From Chaetomium olivaceum (Eukaryota > Ascomycota > Sordariomycetes > Sordariales > Chaetomiaceae): a stretch of DNA of 64,000 bases. Location: NCBI GenBank assembly GCA_039881045.1, contig JAYWVB010000031.1, forward strand, positions 124,001 through 188,000, in the 5' to 3' direction. Of the stretch, positions 33,537 through 44,294 are shown piece after piece. The notes under the pieces are model-generated. The model worked only from the letters and a program-made list of their open reading frames with translations. It was not told the origin of the DNA and made no database searches. Made by a program: the position numbers and the translations under genes. Every line of letters starts with the position of its first letter. Position 1 is the stretch's first letter.

Positions 33537-35430
33537 TCACTTCCCCTCCGCCACCCTCACCCTCATACTCACATCGCCCACCGGCCCCGCCGTAAACCTC
33601 GAATCCTGAAACGCATGGTCCCCCAGCACGGTATCCAAATCCGTGTGCCCGACGCGCGGCTCCTCGACAGGGTTGTGCCCCGTCAGCTCGAAGTCAAACC
33701 AGCGCGCCAGCACCACCAGCGCGACCTTCATCTCGTTCATGGCCAGCGCCTGGCCCATGCAGGAGCGCAGGCCGCGCTCGAAGGGCCGGTAGGCGGCGCG
33801 CGGGAAGTCGGCGCTGTCCGGGGGCGACACGAGGAAGCGCTCGGGGCGGAATTCTTTCGGGTGCTCGAAGATGCTCGCGTCGTAGTGCATGGCGTGCGAG
33901 AGCACCGCGAAGCTTTGGCCCGGCCGGATCGGGTAGGCTTTGCCTTTGTAGTTGAAGGAGGTCCTGCGGGGGTGGGGGTTAGTTGGTGTGGGTCGGGTTA
34001 TTGGGGACGGATGGATGCTGGGACTTACATTCCGGGGGGCGGGTTGCGGACGACCATGCCGATGGGGAACATGCGCAGCGTTTCTTGGATAACGGCCGTC
34101 GTGTAGGGCAGATCGTTGATGCGGCTTGGGTCATCTCTCAGGACCTGCAGCGTTTCGTCGATGGTTTTGCCGAAGACGCGGTCGTGCTCCTCGCGAACCT
34201 TTTGTAGGGCCTCGGGAAACGCCGAGAGAAGCATGACCAAATACTGGTACCAAGGCTGTTAGCTTGAGGTGGTTAGAAGGTGGAAAGGGCGGGCATTATA
34301 CGCACGCTGGACGTGTCGGTCGTCGTACTATAGCCGGCAACGAGGAACCCTTTGGCGCTATCATGATCGTTAGCTTCTGAGAGAAGTGAGTTGGTTTAAG
34401 CGCATCTTACTTGTCTACAACGAGCTTCATTAGACGATCGTCTAGGGGCAAACCGGCCTTCACCTGGTCGAGGAACATCCTGTCAATGAGGCAGGTGGCG
34501 TTGGCTCTGGTGGGGAGAGTCTTTTGCGATGAGAATTTCTCAAACCGAGAGTGCATCAGCTTCTTGATTTCCGTGTCCAGTCGCCTTACACAAGCAGCCC
34601 GCTCCCGCTTCGCCTGCCATCTCTTGATTGGGTTGAGGGGAGGTCCAGCCGAACCACAGATGTCGTTGAGTCGTTTTGCGACTTCATACAGGCCCGAGTT
34701 TGGATCGGGTTTTTCACCAAAGAAAATCTTCCAGATGATGGAGAAGGGGTACTGCCCGATTTGGTAGGCCATGTCGGTGACCTCCCCGGAGTCTGCCACA
34801 CGACGGACTCGGTCGTGAAGCGACTTGGCTTCATCGATGATAAGGTCATGGTACGTTCGGGTAGCCCCGGGGGTCAGTCCCGGAGCCAGCATTTGATGCA
34901 GCTCCTTCCATAAAGGCCCGTCGGTTGTCTCGATGAAGCCCGTTCCGATGGTGGAAGAGAAAAATTCGCGCACAATGTCGGCCTGGGGAAAGGCAGTCAC
35001 CGTGGTCAACTCTGCCACGGCATCGGGGCCGCTGCAGACGACGAATTCAGGGCCGAAGGGCCACATGTCCATATAGAACACATCCGGAAGTTTGAAGTCG
35101 CGCTTTATTTCTGTCCACGGCGCTTGAATGTAAGTGCCGGGCGTCTTTTGGTTATATTCCCCGACGATCTTCAAGTGTCCCCAGAACGAGTCATGTGGCG
35201 GTTGAGGCTACGAGAAAGGGGGAATGATTAGCGTACAAACGATAGGGCTTGTGATACCTCAGAGCTCGTCAGATATGTAGCTGGTGACTCAGTAGGTGGG
35301 CACATACTATGTCATGGATACGGTAAAATCGACGTTTGGCATTCAGGCGAAGGGCGAAGTACACAATCACGGCGCTCAAGGCTGTGACAGCGGCCCAAGC
35401 GACACTCGACGCGCTGAGGATCAGGATCAT
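33537..35430 (-). CDS. Cytochrome P450 monooxygenase (first of two)
   Basis: Five exons: 35430-35308, 35207-34411, 34357-34306, 34243-34029 and 33963-33537. Introns are 53-100 nt. The protein is 537 residues. The start at MILILSASSVAWAAV gives a proper N-terminal ER anchor; upstream in-frame codons lack ATG. The ExxR helix is ETLR (in VIQETLRMFP), the PERF motif is FRPERFLV, and the heme loop is FERGLRSCMG, with the axial Cys. The oxygen-binding I-helix reads AGYSTTTDTSS, placed on a tiny 52-nt exon. The usual acidic residue before TT is Ser. It is likely an ER-bound hydroxylase or epoxidase of lipid-like or secondary-metabolite substrates; no biosynthetic core gene is nearby. Confidence 0.9.
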
Positions 35431-36625
35431 GACGTTGGAACTTCGAGCGGTTTCGGCCCTGACGAGTGTTTCCAACGGGTCAAGGAGATGGCACAGTCAA
35501 AAAAATGCGAACCGCCGAGCTTTTGAGCTGACGGTCAAGTGCAGCTTGCAGGGTTGGTTGGTTGGCTGCACTGGTTGCTGACATGATTTGTTGATATCAC
35601 CAACATTCATCCTTCAACGCGCGCCAAGCCCGTGTGCTCTTCGGATTTGAAATTTGGGTTAGTGCAGTGGTTCAGAATGGCCAATTAAAATATATCCTGG
35701 TTTCCCGGGCTGGAATGCGAAATCGACGCGATCTCGGGTAACTAACTTGGTTAGTCGACACGTGCAATTACCGAGCAATTCTGCCAAGCTACCAGGGGGG
35801 AAACAAGCGGTGGGACTCGGGACTGAGTCCGAGTCCAACTCACCTTAAACAAACCACCACCACAACGCTCGAGTACCTACCTAGGTAACTTCTTGTACCC
35901 AATACCTCGATTCACGAATCGTTTAAGGGCGAGACGGTTCATAACCCGAGTTTTTTTCCCCTTCTCCTCCTCCCACAGACTCTCCCTGCCATGGATTACC
36001 ATAATATACGATGTCGCACTAAGCCTTGAACGAAAACCATCAGCATCTTTCACTACCAAGTGACGTTTCGGCTGCCCATTTTGACCGGATAGTGCCACGA
36101 CCAACGGTGAGGCTTGTCGGTGCGTATCAATAACGGTGACGACGGCGATTACATGTACGGTCTGTCAAGCGCTTCGACGCTATCCATCTCTAGTTACACC
36201 TCCGTTACGGCAACCGAATGGCAAGAGGCATGCCAACGCTACAAGGCATTAGTTAAGCCAAAATATGGCTATGGCCACTATCCTCTTATTTCCCACATAC
36301 CAACACCTAAAGACAGAAGTGGAGAAAATGGAGCAAACTCAGAAAGACAGGAGGTCAGCAAAGACCTTGGAGAATATTTACACCAGTCTTCGTTCGAAAA
36401 GACTCCTCTTTTGCGGCGTGTCCCAGGAGGTCGTACAACCTGTAGCATGAAGCTGTCGTCTGGATGTGGCTCCCAAGAACCTGCTATCGAATACTGAGAG
36501 CAATGGTGTGAAGTCTCAATGCGTCAGGGAGATCACCCTGGACCATCCTAATGTTACGTGACACGTAATAATCACTAATTAGCGGCTGGTGTAAGTAGGG
36601 GGTCTCATCACTAAGACTCCTATTT
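35431..36625. other. Intergenic with unsupported short frames
   Basis: P450 promoter region, with a TACCTACCTAGGTA motif at about 35873-35886. A 61-codon ATG frame at 36265-36450 has a helical, charged sequence but no family signal, so I do not call it a gene. Confidence 0.35.
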
Positions 36626-37045
36626 TTAAGTTTGGAACATACTAGCGGAGTCCTGGGAGTGCACGTGAAGATTGTCCTGCTTTGATAGGTCCACGGAGAC
36701 TTGCAGATGCGTCCACGCTTCATCGGACTGTTCTAGGCTGAGGTAGGCCATCGCTAGCTGGTAGAATATTGGCATTTTTACCTTAACAGGGACGTCGGGC
36801 ATGGTTGTGAAGGCTCGATCCCGGAACGGCAGTAGTCGGTGGACAATTCTCTCGTATTTCTTTTCGTTCAAGAAGACGAAGGTCTGGCTTCCTCGTACGA
36901 CACGTGTGTTAACCTCATACTCACTAGGTAGCTGTGTACGGATGTCGAGGCATTTCTGGAACCAATCCCAGGGGCTTTGTCGTCTTTGCCCTACAAGGAG
37001 ATAACGCCGTACCTGTTGTAGAGATGGGAAGCCTGCGACCCCCAC
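36626..37045 (-). pseudogene. TPR-protein fragment
   Basis: Open frame of about 139 codons without an ATG start. Segments WFQKCLDIRTQ and FYQLAMAYLSLEQSDEAWTHLQ have the spacing and residues of kinesin-light-chain/MalT-type TPR repeats, as found at the C-terminus of fungal NLRs. No NB-ARC or N-terminal domain lies upstream (37046-37508), so this looks like the 3' remnant of a larger TPR gene. It could alternatively be a spliced small gene with an exon near 37046-37110. Confidence 0.4.
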
Positions 37046-37508
37046 TTATTCGTATTCAGATCCCAGAAGGGCTCCGCTATCTGGGCAGAAGATAGTTTTG
37101 TGGCTGTATCGACGACACCGCTGAATGACCTGATCTATGCTAGGAAGGAGCCAAAGGCTCATCGTTGGATGAAATGACAAATCTCATTATAGATAGACTG
37201 TGAAACGTCCTTCTGTGGATGTTCTGCGTCCCTAGATGGATGCGTTGCATGCTGAAAAAAAGAATAAGATGAAAAACAGACCAAACCACAACGATGTGCC
37301 ACCACATAGGCGTCAGCTCCGTTGCCCCATCCAACAACCGGGTATGAGGTAGCGGTAACATCTTTAACTCACATTCTTCAGAACTGCTCACTCGACAGTT
37401 GGTTTCGACTCCTGGTAGCATCTCTCTTTGCTTCTTTTCCGGACCAAGAAGTCCAAACACCAGCAAAGATTGTCACCAAAGTAAAGAGATAAATAATCTT
37501 TTATTATT
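37046..37508. other. Intergenic, AT-rich near 37490
   Basis: No supported gene. AT-rich TTATTATTTTATTTATAA at about 37500-37517 abuts the 3' end of the nucleotidyltransferase-like gene. Confidence 0.35.
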
Positions 37509-38130
37509 TTATTTATAACCAAGCAGGGCCAGGGCGGCGGCTTCATTCCGCTCGCCAAGAGTTCCGGCTATCAGCAGGTAGCCCATCTTCCCCAGACAAA
37601 TCTCCCCAGCCCTCACCAACCACGCCAACTCCTCACTGTCAATCGCTGGAAATTGACCCTTCGCCATCACCTCAGCCAACAGCCATTTGAAGTCCGCGAT
37701 GTCGCCATCCCCCCCACGATCGCCCACCGTCACGGCCCTCAACAATAACAAATCCGACATGGACGCAACGGAACCGTCGTACAACGGCTCCGCTACGTGA
37801 ATCCGTTCGATGCACCCGTTACCGAGCTCGATTATATTAACTCGGACACGGAAACCTTGCGGGGCATCGAACGCGATCTTGCCGTCGGATTCGACTGAAG
37901 TTGAGGGTGCCGGCCGAGGCTCCCTTCCAGAGGTCGATGAGCGCGCTGGAAGGCGCGGCAACATCCACGTCCTCCGTCTTTAGGATGGATGAGTGGGCAA
38001 TGCTCGCGGCACCGCCAACTAGAACGAGTTGACGGCGGAGCTCCGGCCGGACCAGGCGGGTAAGCGAGCGGAAGCACTCGAGGAGTGCTTCGCGCTGTGG
38101 TGCGGAGATGGCGACACCGGGCTTCGGCAT
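37509..38130 (-). CDS. Nucleotidyltransferase-like protein (frame-shifted)
   Basis: Reading from the ATG at 38130, MPKPGVAISAPQREALLECF continues to LVLVGGAASIAHSS...TEDVDVAAP, the G-G-(A/S)...(D/E)x(D) pattern of small nucleotidyltransferase-fold proteins. Near 37893-37896 the frame changes: VESDGKIAFDAPQGF and the remainder (DGSVASMSDLLLLRAV ... DFKWLLAEV) are in another frame ending at 37509. The change corresponds to two missing bases or one extra. Substrate unknown; the family includes tRNA/antibiotic nucleotidyltransferases and toxin-antitoxin AMPylators, none of which I can assert here. A mutated second copy lies at 49960-50255. Confidence 0.6.
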
Positions 38131-39873
38131 GTTGCTGAGGTTCGGGATAGCGAGGTATAGAGCAAACTAAATCCCCAAGGTGTTAGCAACGAGTGATCGG
38201 CGTTATTTAGTCCCTGGCAACGATGAGCTTGTACTTGACAATGAGTGAGTTGGCGGGCTGGTGGTTGGTTGTAGAGCTGGGGAGGTCTGGGCGAAGTTGG
38301 GCTATCAGAACTATATACCAGGTCAGTGACGATTCAAGACGGGAACTTGACGCTATTATATTCTATATACGAACGGGGTAATACTGACAGAGAATGTTGT
38401 TATAGTAATGCATCTATTGGATCCACGTTAGCTCGCGGCACACGGATGAGAAGCCTGACTGGGGATGTCTTACAAACAATGGTGCTTGAGCATGTTGAGG
38501 AAAAGTAGAATCACAGAAGTGGGCGCGGGAGGATTGTCTTTTACAGTACACGGGGTCTTGGTCAACATTGCCCTTTCCGTGTTTCCCATGGCTGAATACC
38601 AAATCTAGAAAGAAACGTCGGCAAAGCCCGCTCCCCACGGCTCACTGACGGCAGGTTGGAACAGAGCAGATGGCCGCCATTTCCTCTTGACTGCTACGGA
38701 GGCTGAAAATTGGATACCACTGGCTGCTGTTGCCTCAGTGGGACTTGTTCATACGCACCGACAATCCTCGCCGTCGGTAGCGCCAACACCCGGCCAAAGT
38801 CAGCAGCCGGAACACCACTTAGCAGCGGATAATACCGATGGGCCTCGTCCTAGACTTACGGCAGCATTGGATATGGAAAGGCATGGCACGGGGGGGTATT
38901 ATACGCTACCTAGGCGTCCCGTGTATTTTTAGCCATCTCTCACGCGTACACAACTCCGGCGAGAGAACTGCGTGGGTGATATCTCTCTTTCTTAACTCCC
39001 GGTAAACTTGACCCAATGGTGAGGCCCCGGAAAGAAATGTTGCTTCCTTCTGAGTATTGCGAGATGCGAGGGACAGTCTTATTGAAGAGACAGGAAACGT
39101 TATTCGTTCGACCTCCCGTTGAACTATAAAAACGGTTGGCGTGGGTATTGTTACCGTTTGACATGGGGTTTATAGACTACGCTGAGATAAAAGACACCAC
39201 CGATCTCTGTAACGGGCTGTGCCCGAGGTGAGCCTCGGTAACCCTCGGCCAGCTCACGTACAAGCACGGTCCACCGAACCCCTGGACGAAGCTATTCCCA
39301 GTTGCCCCACAGCGCACCGAACATTCTAGCAATGCGCTCGGGCCACCGCACTCACGATCATAAAGCAGCCCCACGAGCTGCCAGACTCTCTCATCTTTCC
39401 TTTTCTTCTTCAAGCTTAGTGTACTCGTAGAGTCGTCACCAGATAGTTGCAATATACTCCTGGGACCGTTACAATCTCCCAGTTCCAGTCTTCGTAACAG
39501 TCAAACGAAACTGTCCCAACCTACCCGAAGTGACACATCATAAAACTTTCTTGCAGTACCTTCGACACAAGGACAAATTATGACAAAAGAAAAGCCAATA
39601 GAAATACAATAGTTACAAATAAAATACGTAGTTAAAAGGAAACGACGTTTATTATTACCTAGTATCTACAAGCGCTGTCTGTCGTTTATCCTTACATATA
39701 CCCTCTTAACCTATGCTTTGAACCCTAGGATGCCACGTAACGTCCCAGCAACTTTGCCCCTCGTCGCAACAATTTCCTTCTCGCTCAGCATCGTCCTTCA
39801 AGACCCAGCGACCCAATGCCCACCACAATGACCCAAGACCCATCACAGGCAGTCAGTAACAAACATTTCCCCG
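38131..39873. other. Gene-poor 1.7 kb
   Basis: No frame with a family signal on either strand. AT-rich from about 39540 to 39720. Possibly old, decayed repeat DNA. Confidence 0.4.
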
Positions 39874-40884
39874 TTACAGCCACACTTGCGCCGGTTTTGC
39901 CGCTGTTGCTGGAAGTTCGATATCGACAACCCACGGAAGTTGTGGTTCATCATCGTCGTATCTTGGCTGGATAGCGGCATTGACGAACAAGGTTGCCTGC
40001 CCAGGGGTGATAGGGTGATTGTCCCCAACGCACTGGCAATGGCTTGTCTGCCGATACCCCTGTGTTGCCAACTTTCCAGCCAAAAGCTCCTTCTCCTTCA
40101 AGGTCTCGGCATCGTCCCACTTGCACTGCCGCAGCGTTGCTAGCGTTTCAATAACCGTAGAGGCGCCATTGTCGATGTCGGTAAAGTGGGAGGGGTTCTC
40201 GCTGGGCTTCTCGCGCCAAGTGACCATCTTGGCTCCCCACCCCTCATGTATGTGTCCGTAGCAGTGGAGGCGGGGGCGAGCCCTCGCAACCGGCAAAAAG
40301 CTGTGCGCACCCAGCACTTTGAGGTGGCTCGGATGTAGTCCGGTCCAGGACCCCCTTGGGTGGGCCGTGCGTGATGACAACGTCGACGGGTGGTCGATGA
40401 CGTAGTCGTGGTGTTCACCGTGGTGGAACTGGAATCCCCAGTCGGCGTCCACTGATGGGGTGAAAGGGCTGGCGTAAACTGTCAAGCGGGCACCATTGTT
40501 GAGGTTGAAATCGTGGATGCCTTCGTCTAGGAAGATGATGCCGTCATCGTTGAAAAAGAGCTTGCGGGCGTCGCCGTATTCACCATACTCTCGGGCAATG
40601 GTTTCCATGTCGATGGAGAAGAACCGGTTGGCATTTGCAACCTTTTTTTGGTAGGCGGCGGTGTCGAGAGTAAAGTCGTGATTCCCAGCGATCACGAGCT
40701 TCAGTGGTGCATCGATGCTTCCAAGAAGAGCCAATGTGGCATGGAACTCATCAATCTTGGACTCGTCGGTCAGATCGCCGCAGTGGATAACGACGTCGAC
40801 TGGGATGTCAGGTAGACTTGACGGTTTCCCATGCGTGTCAGACAGGATGAGGAATCGGGTTTTGATATCCTGCATCATGACCAT
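39874..40884 (-). CDS. Calcineurin-like metallophosphoesterase with an internal frame-shifted segment
   Basis: A single exon gives 336 residues; start MVMMQDIKTRFL. The metal-site motifs SDTHG (near 16), GDLTD (near 37), GNHDF (near 69) and the C-terminal GHIHEGWG (near 215) mark a UPF0046/MPPED-type phosphoesterase. The expected third motif, DVVITHGPPKG, is not in the main frame. It reads cleanly in another frame from about 40385 down to 40290, after which the main frame resumes. So 32 or so residues in the middle are nonsense relative to the family and the metal-binding His of THGPP is lost. This is a compensated pair of shifts (one base lost, then two lost or one gained), real or a sequencing artefact. 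Confidence 0.83.
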   Translation of the reverse strand: MVMMQDIKTRFLILSDTHGKPSSLPDIPVDVVIHCGDLTDESKIDEFHATLALLGSIDAPLKLVIAGNHDFTLDTAAYQKKVANANRFFSIDMETIAREYGEYGDARKLFFNDDGIIFLDEGIHDFNLNNGARLTVYASPFTPSVDADWGFQFHHGEHHDYVIDHPSTLSSRTAHPRGSWTGLHPSHLKVLGAHSFLPVARARPRLHCYGHIHEGWGAKMVTWREKPSENPSHFTDIDNGASTVIETLATLRQCKWDDAETLKEKELLAGKLATQGYRQTSHCQCVGDNHPITPGQATLFVNAAIQPRYDDDEPQLPWVVDIELPATAAKPAQVWL

Positions 40885-41467
40885 TGTTGATGACGATAAA
40901 TGGATGATGAGAGTTGTGTGAAGATAAAACTTGGAAATGGGGAGGAGTTCGAGGATGAAGAATTGGATGGAGGATGGTATTATTCATGGTGAAGTCGGGC
41001 CAGGAGAGGCCAGCTGATAATATTATCCCTCAAGTTCTCGGACCTCTTTTGTGAGTCAGAGCCTTGATTAATGTTTTAACTATGTCTGCTTCGTCATAGC
41101 GCAGGTCACAGGCTGTTAGACTTATCGCCTGTAGGTAGGATAGATATGTTGCTGCCTTGGTGAGCCCCTCATGATGGCAAATATTAGTCACACTGCTAGT
41201 ACTTATCGCTTGCATCTACACACCTTACCCCAAGCCGTACACAATATGTGAGCTCTTGTCCTATGGAGCCCATACCGGACATTTCGTCGCTGTATGAACT
41301 AGAAGGAAGGTTACTTTCAATGTTGTTCTCGGTCGTCTACCCGAGACACAGTTGCTGATTAACTCCTTGTATGATACCTCGGCGACAAGACAGACCGAAG
41401 GAAGGGTACGTACAAAGGGGCACGAGAACAGCCTAAAAGGATGAGGACGGTACCGTTCAAGAGAGCC

Positions 41468-41500
41468 CCCACCAGGGCGGCCCTGTCGGCGGCCCTGGTG
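41468..41500. repeat. 10-bp inverted repeat, 13-base spacer
   Basis: CCACCAGGGC (41468-41477) and GCCCTGGTGG (41491-41500) are exact reverse complements; GC-rich potential hairpin. Confidence 0.7.
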
Positions 41501-41740
41501 GATCGCAAGACTGGCCTCCTTGGGGGTGCCGCCGTGAAATCAGAATCTATCGTGAGTGCGATCCGTTACCTTATGGACACACTATGCGAGACGCTTATGG
41601 ATCAGCTGAGAAAAGCTTGTGCAGCTCCGGGGAAGAGATTCTGTCGGATGCGCATAGGGTTGGTTGACTTGGTTCCGCAAAGATGGTTTTGTTGCCTAGT
41701 GCTACTGCTTCGTGCTACCCAAAAACATAATTTTTCATAC

Positions 41741-41806
41741 GAAGTGGGCGTAGAGAGATCATACGAACTGGGCGTAGGGAGATCGCACGAACTGGGCGTA
41801 AAGATG
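41741..41806. repeat. 24-bp imperfect tandem repeat, 2.75 copies
   Basis: Units start at 41741, 41765 and 41789 and share GAA(G/C)TGGGCGTA(G/A)(A/G)GAGAT. Period 24 keeps a reading frame, but no supported protein covers it. Confidence 0.75.
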
Positions 41807-42032
41807 TGGGGTTCACATGCATGATGCACGACTGGAGGCTCTGGGGAGTACAAGGTTCTGTCCCAGACGGAGGGGCTGATGACTCCAGGTTAAAATATGT
41901 AGGATCCGCTCTTCCAACGGTAGAGGATTCTGTTCCCACTCTCATCGATCTTGTTTACCCTAAACCTACCAGAATACCCTTCCTGCGTCTTGACAATCCA
42001 AAACAGATCCAACTTCAATCCAACACTGCGCC

Positions 42033-42329
42033 ATGGCTCCCCTCAACCAGCCCTGGAAAGACTACCTGGCCCAGAAGACGACCATAAAAGAAGCCTCTGC
42101 GCAGGCCCTTGCCGCTGAGGATTTTGAGGTTGAGAAAGACTCGGATGACGATGCCGAGAAAGATTCGGATGACGAGGCCGCCAAGGATTCTGAGGACGAG
42201 AAAGACTCGGACCGCGAAGAGATGGGCGATCAAACTCCTCATCCCCTTGGGAGTATTGTCTCCTGCGCTCACCGCTCCCGCATGGCCTCCGAGGTCGTCA
42301 TGCAGGGAAGCACTGAAACCTCGGGCTGA
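42033..42329 (+). CDS. Small acidic-repeat hypothetical protein
   Basis: The 98-codon frame starts with MAPLNQPWKDYLAQKTTIKEAS, an ordinary-looking N-terminus. It then shows repeats of a (E/A)KDSDDxA type encoded by imperfect 18-24 bp units at about 42129-42220, then about 35 residues without pattern. Highly acidic and probably disordered. It could be the first exon of a longer gene or the leftover of one; no domain recognised. Confidence 0.4.
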   Translation: MAPLNQPWKDYLAQKTTIKEASAQALAAEDFEVEKDSDDDAEKDSDDEAAKDSEDEKDSDREEMGDQTPHPLGSIVSCAHRSRMASEVVMQGSTETSG

Positions 42330-43052
42330 CCGCCCCTGTGCGGACAGGTAAGAGAGACCCACCGAGGCACTCCAAGTACCTACGTTGCAACTCACTTCAC
42401 GGGCAGCGTTGACTGACCTAACTCCAAGCTAGATGCCTTCTCTCCTTTTTTTGCTCGATGATATTCCGAGGACATTGAGGTCAGCTTTATGCAACGATGT
42501 TGTTGGAGTGTTGCGGACTAGTCTGATGTAGCCACGTTCACTTAGCAGGTTGGGAATGGGAGGAAAATTCGGTTTGAAGTGCCCCAACTACCCACTTTTG
42601 TATTCAGGAGTCAAGTTGCAAGCATCCTGTCGTTGAGTTGATTACTATCTGTCTAAAACATCACCATTTCTCCACGTGCCACCATGAAACTACATAGCTA
42701 GTGACACTGTGGCAACCTACATCAATAATGTAGATACCTGAGTAACTAAGCACGACTCAAAAATTACCAGCCTGCGTCGTCGCGTCCGGATCTCACGCAC
42801 GACCCTGATCACTCTCAGCTCCCGGTCGTCAACCAACCACCATCAATCTAATTTCGCGGCTCGTGCGAGCCTGGTTGCTGCTTCCGATATCGATTGCGGC
42901 ATGCAGGACGGCTTAGCAAAGTTAGCTTAAAGTAAATTGTGCTGTGAGAAAGATTACTGAGTTTGAGCCAACGTACCCTGGGCAACTCCAAGCTCCGAGT
43001 GGAGGATTTTGATGATCTAGCCTTCTCCGTATTTCTTGTCTAGGATGGAATG
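42330..43052. other. Intergenic
   Basis: Nothing recognisable on either strand. Confidence 0.35.
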
Positions 43053-43631
43053 CTACTGGTGATCTGGGATACAGTGGGCAGCATAGATTTCTCCAATGTA
43101 GTTCCGGGTGACCACGTCCGAGGCTCGAAGATCTTGTTCCAGGTTGATAAAGTGGAAGTCACAGAGAGCAGGAGGCCATTCTGGGACGGTTTCTACGAGA
43201 GGGCACCCGATGATACAATCCCACTTACCCTTTATCTTTCGCACTGCAAGATGAGGATCGGGGCCTGAGCCTACTTGATGATGCGCAACCGTTCCTTTGA
43301 CAGTAACTCTGGGGTATTGTTTGGCCAAGCTTTCCCGAACCGTGCCAGTCCAGCAGCTGTGCGGCGTCTTCATGGAGAAATGATGGTCAACTCCTGTGTG
43401 GCCGTCGGTGGGCCGTATACTTATTAACATGAACTTGGTTGATGGGCGAGCCGTAATGGAGTGCACCCCTGGTGTACGGCTTGCCGAAACCTGGATGTCG
43501 GTATCGAGGCTGTTCGTGTCAGTATACCTCCGAGTCGGCAGCGGTCCTGGTCTGCGTGCTAAAAAATTCATGACAGACCTGGTGTTCAAGGACGACAAGA
43601 ACTTCCTTGCCCCCAGTTTTGGACGGACCAT
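43053..43631 (-). CDS. Unassigned 192-codon frame
   Basis: ATG-initiated frame longer than chance would favour in this stretch. The second half (WDCIIGCPLVETVPEWPPALCDFHFINLEQ region) has the balanced composition of a real protein. No domain recognised, no signal peptide. It may be part of a spliced or decayed gene. Confidence 0.3.
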   Translation of the reverse strand: MVRPKLGARKFLSSLNTRSVMNFLARRPGPLPTRRYTDTNSLDTDIQVSASRTPGVHSITARPSTKFMLISIRPTDGHTGVDHHFSMKTPHSCWTGTVRESLAKQYPRVTVKGTVAHHQVGSGPDPHLAVRKIKGKWDCIIGCPLVETVPEWPPALCDFHFINLEQDLRASDVVTRNYIGEIYAAHCIPDHQ

Positions 43632-44294
43632 GTCCTCAACAAATGCATAGTAGACCTACTTCAGCTATTTTGTGTCATCGAAGCTGCGGGCCGGATGAGA
43701 AGTGCAGAGGTTGATTAATTCGACGAGGTGTGGTACACTTTGAAATGCGGCGAGCGGGATGCGGAATCTCGAGGCTGTTGAAAACACCTTTCCTTCACAC
43801 TGTGCTGGGTAAGGTCTTCGTCACCAACCATCTTGGCTTCATGCCGGCTTCCGCCCCCGGCAGCCTCAGAAGTCAGCCACCCGTACGGCCGTACTACGCA
43901 TTTCCGGACTGCCGCGGTCGCTCGCAGGTGGTCGGGTTCCTAGTGACTGGCCGCCCCATGTGAGTTGATGTGAGTCGGGTGGGTGTGGGACACGTCGTGG
44001 TTGATTTTGGTGCGGTTCGATGTGTGGGGGCATGCAACGGTGCAAGCCCTGACTGAGGTACCTCGGTAGGTACACAGGTACAGAGATCCATTCTACGAGT
44101 CGGGCCGGGAGTGTTTCCGAGCCAACCTGAGGCTGCCAGTGCTCGACCTGTATCTCATCCCCAGGTCCCTGCCAGACTGTCCTACTTACCTGCCACGTTT
44201 GACGACGAGGTAATCTTTCCAAAACAGCCTGGAGACCTTTTCTTCAAAGCAGATGATTGCGCAAAGCCAAACCACCAAGAAAGGAGAAAAAAGG
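43632..44294. other. Intergenic upstream of amidase remnant
   Basis: No gene seen; repeated GGTAC/GGTAGGTAC motifs at about 44057-44081 lie in the former promoter of the amidase. Confidence 0.35.

Larger units (their letters stand above)
40885..42032. other. Intergenic with short repeats
   Basis: No supported gene. Contains an inverted repeat at 41468-41500 and a 24-bp tandem repeat at 41741-41806. Confidence 0.4.

Noticed and set aside
36114..36497. Plus-strand frame of 127 codons and a 61-codon ATG frame at 36265
   Set aside because: The longer frame lacks an ATG at its start; neither has recognisable content or splice support.
37140..37466. Minus-strand frame with a hydrophobic stretch (WWHIVVVWSVFHLILFF)
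   Set aside because: Single hydrophobic segment in AT-rich DNA, no neighbouring exon and no convincing start context.
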